DNA from: Pseudomonas anguilliseptica
GTDB taxonomy: Bacteria; Pseudomonadota; Gammaproteobacteria; Pseudomonadales; Pseudomonadaceae
Direction of reading: 5' to 3'
DNA: 64,000 bases
Assembly (NCBI RefSeq): GCF_021375795.1
Contig: NZ_JAEIOI010000002.1
Coordinates: forward strand, 620,001-684,000
Part shown: piece by piece, positions 37,486 through 45,649 of the stretch
Numbering within the stretch: the first letter of the stretch is position 1
Layout of the letters: each line of letters starts with the position of its first letter
The notes under the pieces: model-generated
Databases searched by the model: none
Told to the model about the DNA's origin: nothing
Seen by the model: the letters and a program-made list of their open reading frames with translations, nothing else
Translations under genes and position numbers: made by a program

Positions 37486-40095
37486 GTGCTTGAAGCCTAT
37501 CGCAAACATGTAGCAGAGCGTGCCGCTCAGGGTATCGTGCCCCAGCCGCTGAACGCCGAACAAACCGCAGGCCTGATCGAGCTGCTGAAAAACCCGCCGA
37601 CTGGCGAAGAAGCCTTTCTGCTCGACCTGATCACCAACCGCGTGCCGCCAGGCGTCGACGAAGCCGCCTACGTCAAGGCCGGTTTCCTCTCTGCCATTGC
37701 CAAAGGCGAAGCCACTTCCCCACTGATCAGCAAGCAACACGCTGTTGAGCTGCTGGGCACCATGCAAGGCGGTTACAACATCGCCACATTGGTCAGCCTG
37801 CTGGATGACAGCGAACTGGCTGCCGTGACTGCCGAGCAACTGAAGCACACCCTGCTGATGTTCGACGCCTTCCACGATGTTGCTGAAAAAGCCAAGAACG
37901 GCAACGTTCACGCCAAAGGCGTTCTGCAATCCTGGGCTGACGGAGAGTGGTTCAAGAACCGTCCGACCCTGGCCGACAAGATCAGCCTGCGCGTGTTCAA
38001 GGTCACTGGCGAAACCAACACCGACGACCTGTCCCCTGCCCCGGACGCCTGGTCGCGCCCTGACATCCCGCTGCACGCCCTGGCCATGCTGAAAATGGCC
38101 CGCGACGGCATCGTGCCGGACGTACAAGGCTCCATCGGCCCGATGAAGCAGATCGAAGAAATGCGCGGCCAAGGCTTCCCGATCGCCTACGTAGGTGACG
38201 TGGTCGGTACCGGTTCCTCGCGTAAATCGGCCACCAACTCGGTGCTGTGGTTCTTCGGCGACGACATTCCCTACGTGCCGAACAAGCGCGCAGGTGGTTT
38301 CTGCTTCGGCAGCAAGATCGCTCCGATCTTCTACAACACCATGGAAGACGCCGGCGCTCTGCCAATCGAGTTCGACGTATCCAAGCTGAACATGGGCGAC
38401 GTCATTGACCTCTACCCGCACGCGGGCAAAGTTACCAAGCACGGCACCGATGAAGTCCTGGCCACCTTCGAAATGAAGACCCCGGTACTGCTCGATGAAG
38501 TTCGCGCTGGCGGCCGTATCCCGCTGATCATCGGTCGCGGTCTGACCGAGAAGGCCCGTGCCGAGCTGGGCCTGGGCCCAACCGATCTGTTCAAACTGCC
38601 AGAGGCCCCCGCTGCCAGCACCAAGGGTTTCACCCTGGCGCAGAAGATGGTTGGCAAGGCGTGCGGCCTGCCGGAAGGCAAAGGCGTGCGTCCAGGCACC
38701 TATTGCGAACCGAAGATGACCACCGTCGGTTCCCAGGACACCACTGGCCCGATGACCCGCGACGAGCTGAAAGACCTGGCATGCCTGGGCTTCTCCGCTG
38801 ACCTGGTCATGCAGTCCTTCTGCCACACCGCGGCTTATCCGAAGCCGATCGACGTTACCACCCACCACACCCTGCCGGATTTCATCCGCACCCGTGGCGG
38901 TGTATCCCTGCGTCCTGGCGACGGCATCATCCACAGCTGGCTGAACCGCATGCTGCTGCCTGACACCGTCGGCACCGGTGGCGACTCGCACACCCGCTTC
39001 CCGATCGGCATCAGCTTCCCGGCCGGTTCTGGCCTGGTGGCCTTCGCCGCAGCCACTGGCGTTATGCCGCTGGACATGCCGGAGTCGGTACTGGTGCGCT
39101 TCAAGGGCAAACTGCAACCGGGCATCACCCTGCGTGACCTGGTGCATGCCATCCCTTACGTGGCCATCCAGAAAGGCCTGCTGACCGTCGAGAAGAAAGG
39201 CAAGAAGAACATCTTCTCCGGCCGCATCCTCGAGATCGAAGGCCTGGACGAGCTGACCGTTGAGCAAGCGTTCGAGCTGTCCGACGCCTCTGCCGAGCGT
39301 TCCGCTGCCGGTTGCACCATCAAGCTGCCAGAAAAGGCGATTGCCGAGTACCTGCGCTCCAACATCACCCTGCTGCGCTGGATGATCAGCGAAGGCTACG
39401 GCGATGCCCGCACCATGGAACGTCGCGCTCAAGCGATGGAAGCCTGGTTGGCCAATCCGAAGCTGATGGAAGCCGACAAGGACGCCGAGTACGCCGAAGT
39501 CATCGAAATCGACCTGGCCGACATCAACGAGCCGGTGCTCTGCGCACCGAACGACCCGGACGACGCGCGTCTGCTGTCGACCGTTCAGGGCGAGAAGATC
39601 GACGAAGTGTTTATCGGTTCGTGCATGACCAACATTGGTCACTTCCGCGCTGCCGGCAAGCTGCTGGATCAGGTCAAAGGTCAGCTGCCAACACGTCTGT
39701 GGCTGTCGCCGCCGACCAAAATGGACGCTCATCAACTGACCGAAGAAGGCTACTACGGCATCTACGGCAAGGCTGGCGCACGCATGGAAATGCCGGGCTG
39801 CTCGCTGTGCATGGGTAACCAGGCACGCGTTGAGCCGAACTCGACTGTCGTTTCGACCTCGACTCGTAACTTCCCGAACCGCCTGGGTGATGGCGCCAAC
39901 GTGTACCTGGCTTCTGCCGAACTGGCAGCAGTCGCCTCGATTCTCGGCAAGCTGCCGACTGTCGAGGAGTACATGGCCTACGCGAAGAACATCGACAGCA
40001 TGGCCGCCGACGTTTACCGCTACCTGAGCTTCGATCAGATTGCTGAGTTCCGCGAAGCAGCAGCAAACGCCCAGATCCCTGCTGTTCAGGTCTAA
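37486..40095 (+). CDS. acnB: Aconitate hydratase B
   Basis: An 869-residue [4Fe-4S] enzyme isomerising citrate to isocitrate in the TCA cycle. It has the AcnB domain order: an N-terminal HEAT-like domain (to about 160), the swivelling domain, then the iron-sulfur core. Cluster cysteines are visible in GSCMTNIGH and CSLCMGNQ; substrate residues in [12 protein letters not shown] and [13 protein letters not shown]. The start is GTG at 37486, giving [14 protein letters not shown], the universal AcnB N-terminus, with GAGGG 8 nt upstream; the ATG at 37459 reads through the RBS. A strong terminator follows. AcnB can act as an RNA-binding regulator in E. coli when its cluster is lost. Confidence 0.97.
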   Translation: MLEAYRKHVAERAAQGIVPQPLNAEQTAGLIELLKNPPTGEEAFLLDLITNRVPPGVDEAAYVKAGFLSAIAKGEATSPLISKQHAVELLGTMQGGYNIATLVSLLDDSELAAVTAEQLKHTLLMFDAFHDVAEKAKNGNVHAKGVLQSWADGEWFKNRPTLADKISLRVFKVTGETNTDDLSPAPDAWSRPDIPLHALAMLKMARDGIVPDVQGSIGPMKQIEEMRGQGFPIAYVGDVVGTGSSRKSATNSVLWFFGDDIPYVPNKRAGGFCFGSKIAPIFYNTMEDAGALPIEFDVSKLNMGDVIDLYPHAGKVTKHGTDEVLATFEMKTPVLLDEVRAGGRIPLIIGRGLTEKARAELGLGPTDLFKLPEAPAASTKGFTLAQKMVGKACGLPEGKGVRPGTYCEPKMTTVGSQDTTGPMTRDELKDLACLGFSADLVMQSFCHTAAYPKPIDVTTHHTLPDFIRTRGGVSLRPGDGIIHSWLNRMLLPDTVGTGGDSHTRFPIGISFPAGSGLVAFAAATGVMPLDMPESVLVRFKGKLQPGITLRDLVHAIPYVAIQKGLLTVEKKGKKNIFSGRILEIEGLDELTVEQAFELSDASAERSAAGCTIKLPEKAIAEYLRSNITLLRWMISEGYGDARTMERRAQAMEAWLANPKLMEADKDAEYAEVIEIDLADINEPVLCAPNDPDDARLLSTVQGEKIDEVFIGSCMTNIGHFRAAGKLLDQVKGQLPTRLWLSPPTKMDAHQLTEEGYYGIYGKAGARMEMPGCSLCMGNQARVEPNSTVVSTSTRNFPNRLGDGANVYLASAELAAVASILGKLPTVEEYMAYAKNIDSMAADVYRYLSFDQIAEFREAAANAQIPAVQV

Positions 40096-40110
40096 GCGTT
40101 AGCTGAAATG

Positions 40111-40137
40111 AAAAAACCCGCCTTGTGCGGGTTTTTT
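40111..40137 (+). terminator. Rho-independent terminator of acnB
   Basis: An 11-bp stem AAAAAACCCGC / GCGGGTTTTTT with a CTTGT loop and a T7 tail, 15 bp after the acnB stop. Confidence 0.92.
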
Positions 40138-40204
40138 TCTTTCTACCGCCCTACCCGCGAAAACCAATAGCCCGCACAACGAACATAGGCATATAACCGC
40201 TGCC

Positions 40205-40220
40205 TGGCACATGCATTGCT
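40205..40220 (+). promoter_or_regulatory. Sigma-54 promoter of nasST
   Basis: TGGCACATGCATTGCT: GG (40206-40207) and GC (40218-40219) separated by exactly 10 bp, an essentially perfect match to the -24/-12 consensus TGGCAC-N5-TTGCW. The predicted start is near 40231. RpoN dependence implies an enhancer-binding activator, most likely NtrC; I could not identify its binding site. Confidence 0.8.
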
Positions 40221-40230
40221 TTACACAACC

Positions 40231-40320
40231 CGAGCTTTCCAACGGCGGACGGGCTCGATCAAGACACTGGTGTCGTAGCTCTCGCGCAGATGGTCGCAGC
40301 GAGTGGCACGGCACCTTTTT
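40231..40320 (+). promoter_or_regulatory. Candidate ANTAR (NasT) antitermination leader of nasST
   Basis: Hairpin P1: CGAGC (40231-40235) pairs with GCTCG (40253-40257), then TCC with GGA around hexaloop AACGGC (40241-40246). Hairpin P2: GAC/GTC around hexaloop ACTGGT (40266-40271); this stem is short. Both loops have A1 and G4, the ANTAR rule. Terminator: GGTGTCGT (40269-40276) pairs with ACGGCACC (40308-40315), an inner CTCGC/GCGAG helps, then T5. P2 shares bases with the terminator's 5' arm, so they exclude each other. Weakest of the four leaders because of the 3-bp P2 stem. Confidence 0.6.
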
Positions 40321-40342
40321 GTGTGGGCACAGGAAAAGCACC

Positions 40343-41539
40343 ATGAATGAGCACGAGATCAGCCGCAGTGACGCACCGGAGAAGCCGGTACTGAATATCG
40401 GTTTTATGGCCCTGAGTGATTCAGCGTCAGTGATTGTCGCCGCCACCCAAGGCTTTGCCGAGAAACATGGCCTGACCCTCAACCTGCAGCGGCAGAGCTC
40501 CTGGGCTGGGCTGCGCGACAAGCTGCTGAGCGGTGAGTTGGATGCGGCGCACAGCCTCTACGGCCTGATCTATGGTGTGCAACTGGGCCTGGGCGGTGCC
40601 CCCGCTACCGACATGGCCGTACTTATGGGGCTGAACCAGAACGGTCAGAGCATCAACCTGTCGCAGCCGCTGCAAGCCAGCGACGTGACCAGCGGCGAGG
40701 CACTCAGCCAGTATGTGCACCAACATGCAGCACGCCTGACCTTTGCCCAAACGTTCCCCACCGGTACCCATGCCATGTGGCTGTACTACTGGCTCGCCAG
40801 CCAGGGCATTCACCCATTGCGCGACGTCGACAGCGTGGTGGTGCCACCGCCGCAGATGATCGAACACCTCAAGGCCCAGCGTATCGACGGTTTCTGCGTC
40901 GGTGAACCCTGGACCGCCAAGGCCGTGGAAGAAAATCTCGGCTGCACCCTGACCACTATCCAGGCGATCTGGCCCGACCATCCGGAAAAAGTGCTGGGCT
41001 GCACCCGTGCCTTTGTCCGCCAGCACCCCAACAGCGCCCGTGCTCTGGTGATGGCGGTGCTTGAAGCCAGCCGTTTTATTGATGAAAGCGAGGAAAACCG
41101 CCGCAGCACCGCCCAGCTGCTCAGCGGCCAGGACTATGTCGACGCCCCGCTGTCGGCCATTCAACCGCGCTTTCTTGGCCAGTATCAGGACGGTCTCGGC
41201 CATGCCTGGCTGGACGCTCACCCCTTACGCTTCCATGGCCAGGGCGCGGTGAACATGCCTTACCTGTCAGATGCCATGTGGTTTATGACCCAGTTCCGCC
41301 GCTGGGGCCTGCTACGTGAAGACCCGGACTATTTGGCCATCGCCCGCCAGGTGCAGCAGCTTGAACTCTATCAGCAGGCCGCCAACGCCCTCGGCATTGC
41401 CGTACCAGCACCCATGCGCAGCAGCCAGTTGCTCGACGGCCCGACCTGGGACGGCAGCGACCCGGCCGGCTATGCCCGCAGCTTTGCCCTGCATGCCCGG
41501 TTTGACGCACCGGCTGGCGCACTGCAGGAGAGCTGCTGA
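40343..41539 (+). CDS. nasS: Nitrate/nitrite sensor NasS (NrtA-like, cytosolic)
   Basis: A 398-residue member of the NrtA/CmpA ABC-type binding-protein family without any signal peptide. That matches NasS, the cytoplasmic sensor that holds the antiterminator NasT inactive until it binds nitrate or nitrite. Shared family landmarks are DSASVIVAATQGFAEKHGL, TFPTGTHAMWLYYWLASQG, GFCVGEPWTAKAV and YLSDAMWFMTQFRRWGL. The ATG of MNEHEISRSD is chosen because AGGAAAAG precedes it; the longer reading covers the terminator hairpin of the leader. nasT begins 1 bp after its stop. It is clearly paralogous to NrtA at 45.6 kb, which has a Tat signal. Confidence 0.92.
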   Translation: MNEHEISRSDAPEKPVLNIGFMALSDSASVIVAATQGFAEKHGLTLNLQRQSSWAGLRDKLLSGELDAAHSLYGLIYGVQLGLGGAPATDMAVLMGLNQNGQSINLSQPLQASDVTSGEALSQYVHQHAARLTFAQTFPTGTHAMWLYYWLASQGIHPLRDVDSVVVPPPQMIEHLKAQRIDGFCVGEPWTAKAVEENLGCTLTTIQAIWPDHPEKVLGCTRAFVRQHPNSARALVMAVLEASRFIDESEENRRSTAQLLSGQDYVDAPLSAIQPRFLGQYQDGLGHAWLDAHPLRFHGQGAVNMPYLSDAMWFMTQFRRWGLLREDPDYLAIARQVQQLELYQQAANALGIAVPAPMRSSQLLDGPTWDGSDPAGYARSFALHARFDAPAGALQESC

Positions 41540-41540
41540 G

Positions 41541-42119
41541 ATGCTGCGCATTCTGCTGATCAACGACACGGCGAAGAAAGTCGGCCGTCTGAAAACGGCA
41601 TTGACCGAAGCCGGCTTCGAGGTCATCGACGAATCCGGCCTCACCATCGACCTGCCTGAACGCGTCGAAGCGGTGCGCCCCGACGTGATTCTGATCGACA
41701 CCGAATCGCCCAGCCGCGACGTGATGGAGCAAGTGGTGCTGGTCAGCCGCGACCAACCGCGGCCCATCGTCATGTTCACTGACGAGCATGACCCCAGCGT
41801 GATGCGCCAGGCGATTCAGAGCGGCGTCAGCGCCTATATTGTCGAAGGCATTCACGCCCAGCGCCTGCAACCGATTCTGGATGTGGCCATGGCCCGCTTC
41901 GAGAGCGACCAGGCCCTACGCGCACAATTGCAGGCCCGCGATGCACAACTGGCCGAGCGCAAGCGCATCGAACTGGCCAAGGGCTTGCTGATGAAGATGA
42001 AAAGCTGTGACGAGGAGCAGGCCTACACCCTGATGCGTCGCCAGGCCATGAGCCGTCAGCAGAAGCTGGCGCAAGTGGCCGAGCAGATCATCGCCATGCA
42101 CGACATGCTCGGCAGCTGA
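41541..42119 (+). CDS. nasT: ANTAR-domain antitermination regulator NasT
   Basis: A 192-residue response-regulator-like protein. The N-terminal pseudo-receiver (about 1-120, VILIDTESPSRD in the phosphoacceptor region) is followed by a C-terminal ANTAR RNA-binding domain (about 132-188: ERKRIELAKGLLMKMKSCDE, AYTLMRRQAM). NasT binds paired hexaloop hairpins in leader RNA and prevents termination when released by NasS. The ATG follows nasS after 1 bp (AGGAGAGCTGCTGAG upstream). Its probable targets are the four leaders at 40.2, 45.5, 50.5 and 53.8 kb. Confidence 0.93.
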   Translation: MLRILLINDTAKKVGRLKTALTEAGFEVIDESGLTIDLPERVEAVRPDVILIDTESPSRDVMEQVVLVSRDQPRPIVMFTDEHDPSVMRQAIQSGVSAYIVEGIHAQRLQPILDVAMARFESDQALRAQLQARDAQLAERKRIELAKGLLMKMKSCDEEQAYTLMRRQAMSRQQKLAQVAEQIIAMHDMLGS

Positions 42120-42256
42120 ATCCGGCCACTGTTATGCCGTGCTGAGGCCTGACTGTGCTGGACAGACAGGCAGCGCGGCGCTTATCTTCGCGCCTGGCCA
42201 GCGCACTGGCCAACGTCGCTCGGACGGTTCCGGGCGCTTACGTCTCCGAGGAAAGC

Positions 42257-43483
42257 ATGGCTGACCAAGCTTCGCGCCGCTTTGCGCGCATTGATCGACT
42301 CCCCCCCTACGTTTTCAACATCACCGCTGAACTGAAGATGGCCGCGCGTCGCCGTGGCGAAGACATCATCGACTTCAGCATGGGCAATCCGGACGGTGCC
42401 ACGCCGCCGCATATCGTCGAAAAACTGGTGCAGGTTGCCCAGCGTGAAGACACCCATGGCTACTCCACCTCACGCGGCATTCCACGCCTGCGCCGTGCCA
42501 TCTCGCGCTGGTACAAGGACCGCTACGAAGTCGAGATCGACCCGGAAAGCGAAGCGATTGTCACCATCGGCTCCAAGGAAGGCCTGGCGCACCTGATGCT
42601 GGCCACCCTGGACCACGGTGACACCGTTCTGGTGCCCAACCCCAGCTACCCGATTCATATCTACGGTGCGGTGATCGCCGGCGCCCAGGTGCGCTCCGTG
42701 CCGCTGGTGCCTGGCGTGGACTTCTTCGCCGAGCTGGAGCGGGCGATTCGCGAATCGATCCCCAAGCCAAAGATGATGATTCTCGGCTTCCCTTCCAACC
42801 CCACCGCGCAGTGTGTGGAGCTGGACTTCTTCGAGCGCGTGGTGGCCCTGGCCAAGCAATATGACGTGCTGGTGATTCACGACCTGGCCTACGCCGATAT
42901 CGTCTACGACGGCTGGAAAGCGCCGTCGATCATGCAGGTACCGGGCGCCAAGGACATTGCCGTGGAGTTCTTCACCTTATCGAAGAGCTACAACATGGCC
43001 GGCTGGCGCATCGGCTTTATGGTCGGCAACCCGGAGCTGGTCAGCGCTCTGGCGCGGATCAAGAGCTACCACGACTACGGCACCTTTACCCCGCTGCAAG
43101 TCGCTGCGATTGCTGCGCTGGAAGGTGATCAGCAATGCGTGCGCGATATCGCGGAGCAATACCGCCAACGCCGCAACGTTATCGTCAAAGGCCTGCATGA
43201 AATTGGCTGGATGGTGGAGAACCCCAAGGCCTCGATGTACATCTGGGCAAAGATCCCCGAGCCTTACGCCCACTTAGGCTCGCTGGAGTTTGCCAAGAAG
43301 CTGCTACTGGAGGCCAAGGTCTGCGTCTCCCCTGGTATCGGTTTTGGTGATTACGGCGATGACCATGTGCGCTTTGCTCTGATCGAAAATCAGGACCGCA
43401 CCCGTCAGGCCATTCGCGGGATCAAGGCCATGTTCCGTGCCGATGGCCTGTTGTCTGGCAAAAAAACCAAGGCTGAAGAGTAG
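42257..43483 (+). CDS. alaC: Alanine transaminase AlaC (PLP aminotransferase class I)
   Basis: A 408-residue fold-type I aminotransferase, close to AlaC, which forms alanine from pyruvate and glutamate. Landmarks: IIDFSMGNPDGATPPHIV, SRGIPRLRRAISRWY, VLVPNPSYPIHIYG, the HDLAYADIVYD strand and the Schiff-base lysine in LSKSYNMAGWRIGF. I use the ATG of MADQASRRFARI because GAGGAAAGC lies directly upstream; the ORF could be read 34 codons further without RBS. It follows nasT by 137 bp. Whether it is under nitrogen control is unknown, but its position links it to nitrogen metabolism. Confidence 0.88.
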   Translation: MADQASRRFARIDRLPPYVFNITAELKMAARRRGEDIIDFSMGNPDGATPPHIVEKLVQVAQREDTHGYSTSRGIPRLRRAISRWYKDRYEVEIDPESEAIVTIGSKEGLAHLMLATLDHGDTVLVPNPSYPIHIYGAVIAGAQVRSVPLVPGVDFFAELERAIRESIPKPKMMILGFPSNPTAQCVELDFFERVVALAKQYDVLVIHDLAYADIVYDGWKAPSIMQVPGAKDIAVEFFTLSKSYNMAGWRIGFMVGNPELVSALARIKSYHDYGTFTPLQVAAIAALEGDQQCVRDIAEQYRQRRNVIVKGLHEIGWMVENPKASMYIWAKIPEPYAHLGSLEFAKKLLLEAKVCVSPGIGFGDYGDDHVRFALIENQDRTRQAIRGIKAMFRADGLLSGKKTKAEE

Positions 43484-43489
43484 GAAACG

Positions 43490-43516
43490 GAGGGCATCCC
43501 AGGATGCCCTCTTTAA
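43490..43516 (+). terminator. Terminator-like hairpin after alaC
   Basis: GAGGGCATC / GATGCCCTC with a CCAG loop, 7 bp after the alaC stop and followed by TTTAAAAAG. Short T-tract, so moderate confidence. Confidence 0.6.
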
Positions 43517-43549
43517 AAAGATCGTTGATTAACATGGACAGGTTTCAAC

Positions 43550-44152
43550 ATGAGCATCTGGAAACGTCTTTTTGGCCCGAAACAGCAAGAGACCGCAAAA
43601 CAGAATATTGAACCAGACCCAACCCTCACCGATGCGCAAATTCTACGGGAGTACTTTTCTGTAAAACCCGAGATGAAGCGATCTTTGCGCAGCTTCTTGC
43701 ACATAGCCTGCAAAAACGTCGGAGAAAAAGAATCTCGGCGCATTACCGCGTCAGTGATAAGAGAACTCACACCCGGTACGTCTGCAGCTGAGGCCCTGAA
43801 CGTTAGCCTTTCCAGTGAAGATGGGCAGCGTAAAGGCAGCTGGGTTGCAATCTCGATTGACTGGAAAGCGGTCGAGGAAATTAACTGGCAAGCGAATGAG
43901 ATTCTCCATTCACTCGACATATCGGAAGAGTGGACGCACCCCGAGCCTCGCGGTGCAGGTGCGGTGGAGAAATACCTATACGCCTTCGGTGTTTGGTTGG
44001 CTGATCGCGGGTATCAATTGCTACACATCGATCCGGAATGTGATGCCTATATCGCATTTGTAGTTCCCGAAAACCTACTTCAAGAAGCGCTGGAATTGGT
44101 ATCCGCGGCAGGGGTAAAAGCCAAATCCAACCAATCATTTTCTTCAAGCTGA
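43550..44152 (+). CDS. Hypothetical protein, DUF6630-like, atypical composition
   Basis: A 200-residue predicted cytosolic protein. It starts with MSIWKRLFGPKQQE, a pattern seen in several small accessory proteins. The central SWVAISIDWKAVEEINWQAN and the later YAFGVWLADRGYQLLHIDPE and DAYIAFVV segments resemble the DUF6630 family as I remember it. No catalytic motif is obvious and no signal peptide or membrane helix is seen. The base composition is visibly more AT-rich than neighbouring genes and uses codons such as CTA and AAA more freely, suggesting acquisition by transfer. Its only neighbour of similar character is the 20-bp perfect hairpin immediately downstream. Function unknown. Confidence 0.6.
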   Translation: MSIWKRLFGPKQQETAKQNIEPDPTLTDAQILREYFSVKPEMKRSLRSFLHIACKNVGEKESRRITASVIRELTPGTSAAEALNVSLSSEDGQRKGSWVAISIDWKAVEEINWQANEILHSLDISEEWTHPEPRGAGAVEKYLYAFGVWLADRGYQLLHIDPECDAYIAFVVPENLLQEALELVSAAGVKAKSNQSFSSS

Positions 44153-44180
44153 CCCAGAATAGCTATGACCTCCATACCAA

Positions 44181-44227
44181 TCATTCACGAGTCCAGCATC
44201 AAACATCGATGCTGGACTCGTGAATGA
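44181..44227. repeat. Perfect 20-bp inverted repeat (hairpin) downstream of the DUF6630-like gene
   Basis: Arms at 44181-44200 and 44208-44227 are exact reverse complements over 20 bp (starting TCATTCACGAGTCC), with a 7-nt loop AAACATC. No T-run follows on either strand, so it is not a standard intrinsic terminator. It could be an mRNA 3'-end stabiliser, a protein-binding palindrome, or the scar or end of a mobile unit. Confidence 0.85.
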
Positions 44228-44289
44228 CGAACCGAAGAAAACTCACGTACAAGCCAGCCTCTGTGGCGGTTGTTAAAGCCCTGGAAGCG

Positions 44290-44685
44290 TTAACCCGAGT
44301 AATCCAGCACCGTCCACACCCGGCTCAAGCCTGCAGCAATCACGCAGCCGCTTTGTCCCAACTGCTGATTGTTGCTGTGCAATGACATCAGCGTGGTCAT
44401 GCCGTCGGCAGCATCCGAGCGTTCGCTCAACCACTGCACACGGCCACAGTTGGCCGTTTCAATCACGTAACTGGCAGCCACGGCTGAATCCTCGCTGGGC
44501 AGCTTGATCACATCCACCACCATACCCTGCTCTTCCACGCGCTTGCCGTCAGACACCAGCACGGCCCAGGCCTGACCGTTCTCGATCACCAGGTAAGTAC
44601 CATTGGCCCTGGGTTGATCCAGCTGCGGTTGTGCGCAACCGGTTAAAAGACTCAACAGCACAATTGTCATCAGCATCTGTTGCAT
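44290..44685 (-). CDS. Small hypothetical lipoprotein
   Basis: A 131-residue protein with a lipoprotein signal peptide: MQQMLMTIVLLSLLTGCAQP, lipobox LLTGC with Cys at 17, no Asp at +2 (Ala), so outer-membrane sorting is likely. The mature part is mostly beta-type and contains three further cysteines (in ANCGRVQW and SGCVIAAGL among others), which could form a disulfide in the periplasm. The ATG has an excellent GAGGAG RBS; the ORF can be extended 11 codons without one. I do not recognise the family. It is transcribed away from the LexA-type box at 44778 and may share that control with the divergent gene. Confidence 0.75.
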   Translation of the reverse strand: MQQMLMTIVLLSLLTGCAQPQLDQPRANGTYLVIENGQAWAVLVSDGKRVEEQGMVVDVIKLPSEDSAVAASYVIETANCGRVQWLSERSDAADGMTTLMSLHSNNQQLGQSGCVIAAGLSRVWTVLDYSG

Positions 44686-44777
44686 TGTCAGTGACTCCTC
44701 TGCAGTGCCTGTGGCCATTGGCTTTATGAGCAGATGGCGCGATTGATTGGTGAAGGCTTGGGGTTACTATTATCGAA

Positions 44778-44797
44778 TACTGTTTATTTGTACAGTA
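44778..44797. promoter_or_regulatory. LexA (SOS) box
   Basis: TACTGTTTATTTGTACAGTA: all ten outer bases match the TACTG-N10-CAGTA operator consensus, and the centre is AT-rich as expected. It lies 92 bp before the lipoprotein gene start and 87 bp before the divergent gene at 44885. -10/-35 elements could not be assigned with certainty on either strand. Confidence 0.8.
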
Positions 44798-44884
44798 TTT
44801 TTCGATTACCCTTGGTCTTGCCATCCAGCCAACCGTTCAGCCCGGCTAACGTGCTCATAACAAGGCGTTAACAGGAGTATCCCG

Positions 44885-45202
44885 ATGCTCGACGTAATGC
44901 AGTTGAAACACAGCGTAAACCGCATGCCCCTGGATAAAGTCCGGGCCACCGTCAATGAATTGCAGCTCGAAGGCATCGTTACCGAGGGCAAGACACCGTT
45001 TTCACGGGTGCACTTCAATACCTGCTTTGCCGAGATCGAAGCCCTGTTGCAGCGCGCCGGTTATCACCGCCAACTGGATGTGGTCGGCTATCAGGGCCTG
45101 GCCTACGCCATGTTCGACCCGTCGCGCTGGGAGGCGGTTGAAGTGCTGCGCTGGCTCAGGGAATTTGTCGAAGAAACCCAGGGCAAATCGCTGTCACGTT
45201 GA
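44885..45202 (+). CDS. Hypothetical protein, possibly SOS-regulated
   Basis: A 105-residue predicted cytosolic protein with ACAGGAG 6 nt upstream of its ATG. No signal peptide or membrane segment. It contains LKHSVNRMPLDKVRATVNEL (helical, wHTH-like in appearance but not diagnostic), FSRVHFNTCFAEIEALLQRA, and a tryptophan-rich C-terminal helix (WEAVEVLRWLREFVEE). I do not recognise the family. A near-perfect LexA operator 87 bp upstream suggests expression after DNA damage; P. aeruginosa and P. putida have several small SOS-induced proteins of unknown function, so this may be one of them. Confidence 0.75.
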   Translation: MLDVMQLKHSVNRMPLDKVRATVNELQLEGIVTEGKTPFSRVHFNTCFAEIEALLQRAGYHRQLDVVGYQGLAYAMFDPSRWEAVEVLRWLREFVEETQGKSLSR

Positions 45203-45484
45203 AGCGCTGAGCTGTTATCGCGCCTGGGTGCGTACAGCACCAAGTCGAAGCAAAAGCACCCGGCAGCCGCTCAGCCATGCACAGCATTGGCCCAACAAGC
45301 CTGGGCAACGCGTTACTCAGTCGCGGTACAAATCGCCGCCACGGCGACTATTTGTTGTTCTATCCCGCATTCAATTTCATGCATAAACCCATGATTTATA
45401 AACCTTAGGCCGCCCAAGCTGAGACTCATTCGAGCCTGTTCCAAAGCAGCCAGGCGCTTGCTCATCCGCGCCCTTCGGTAAATC
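45203..45484. other. Intergenic region upstream of the nrtA promoter
   Basis: No gene is seen. It holds one short palindrome, GGTGC-GTACA-GCACC (45227-45241), and is otherwise unremarkable. The palindrome has the NtrC half-sites in reversed order (the consensus is GCACC-N5-GGTGC), so I do not call it an NtrC site. Activator sites for the sigma-54 promoter at 45485 would be expected in this stretch. Confidence 0.4.
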
Positions 45485-45500
45485 TGGCAAGCCCCTTGCA
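45485..45500 (+). promoter_or_regulatory. Sigma-54 promoter of nrtABD
   Basis: TGGCAAGCCCCTTGCA: GG (45486-45487) and GC (45498-45499) with exactly 10 bp between, matching TGGCAc-N5-TTGCA. Predicted start near 45511, 18 nt before the first ANTAR hairpin. Confidence 0.8.
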
Positions 45501-45528
45501 AATATCCCCGCAAGATTCCTGCGCAGCC

Positions 45529-45617
45529 CACCAACGGCGGTGAGCCGCGGATCACGGACAACGGCGTCCGTCAGGTCACTTCAATCGAGGTGGCCTGGCG
45601 TACGCCGTTTTTTGTTT
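45529..45617 (+). promoter_or_regulatory. ANTAR (NasT) antitermination leader of nrtABD
   Basis: P1: CACC (45529-45532), hexaloop AACGGC (45533-45538), GGTG (45539-45542). P2: ACGGAC (45554-45559), hexaloop AACGGC (45560-45565), GTCCGT (45566-45571). Both loops satisfy A1/G4. Terminator: AACGGCGT (45560-45567) pairs with ACGCCGTT (45602-45609), extended by an inner stem CAGGTCAC/GTGGCCTG, followed by T6-G-T3. The terminator's 5' arm is the loop and 3' arm of P2, so P2 and terminator exclude each other. Ends 33 bp before the nrtA ATG. Confidence 0.85.
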
Positions 45618-45649
45618 CAGCCGTTTTATCGGCCAGAAAGGACAGACCT

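Noticed and set aside
37327..39735. 802-codon open frame antisense to acnB
   Set aside because: It lies wholly opposite a certain gene, has low-complexity composition typical of the complementary strand of GC-rich codons, and no RBS or known domain.
40343..41539. NasS as a second periplasmic nitrate-binding transport protein
   Set aside because: No Sec or Tat signal at the supported start and a directly adjacent ANTAR regulator gene, which defines the cytosolic sensor NasS.
44181..44227. Long hairpin as an intrinsic terminator
   Set aside because: No T-run on either strand after the stem; kept as an unexplained repeat.
45227..45241. GGTGC-N5-GCACC palindrome as an NtrC site
   Set aside because: The NtrC consensus has the half-sites in the opposite order (GCACC-N5-GGTGC).
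45313..45561. 82-codon minus-strand ORF in the nrtA upstream region
   Set aside because: It runs across the sigma-54 promoter and both ANTAR hairpins, has no RBS and no recognisable product.
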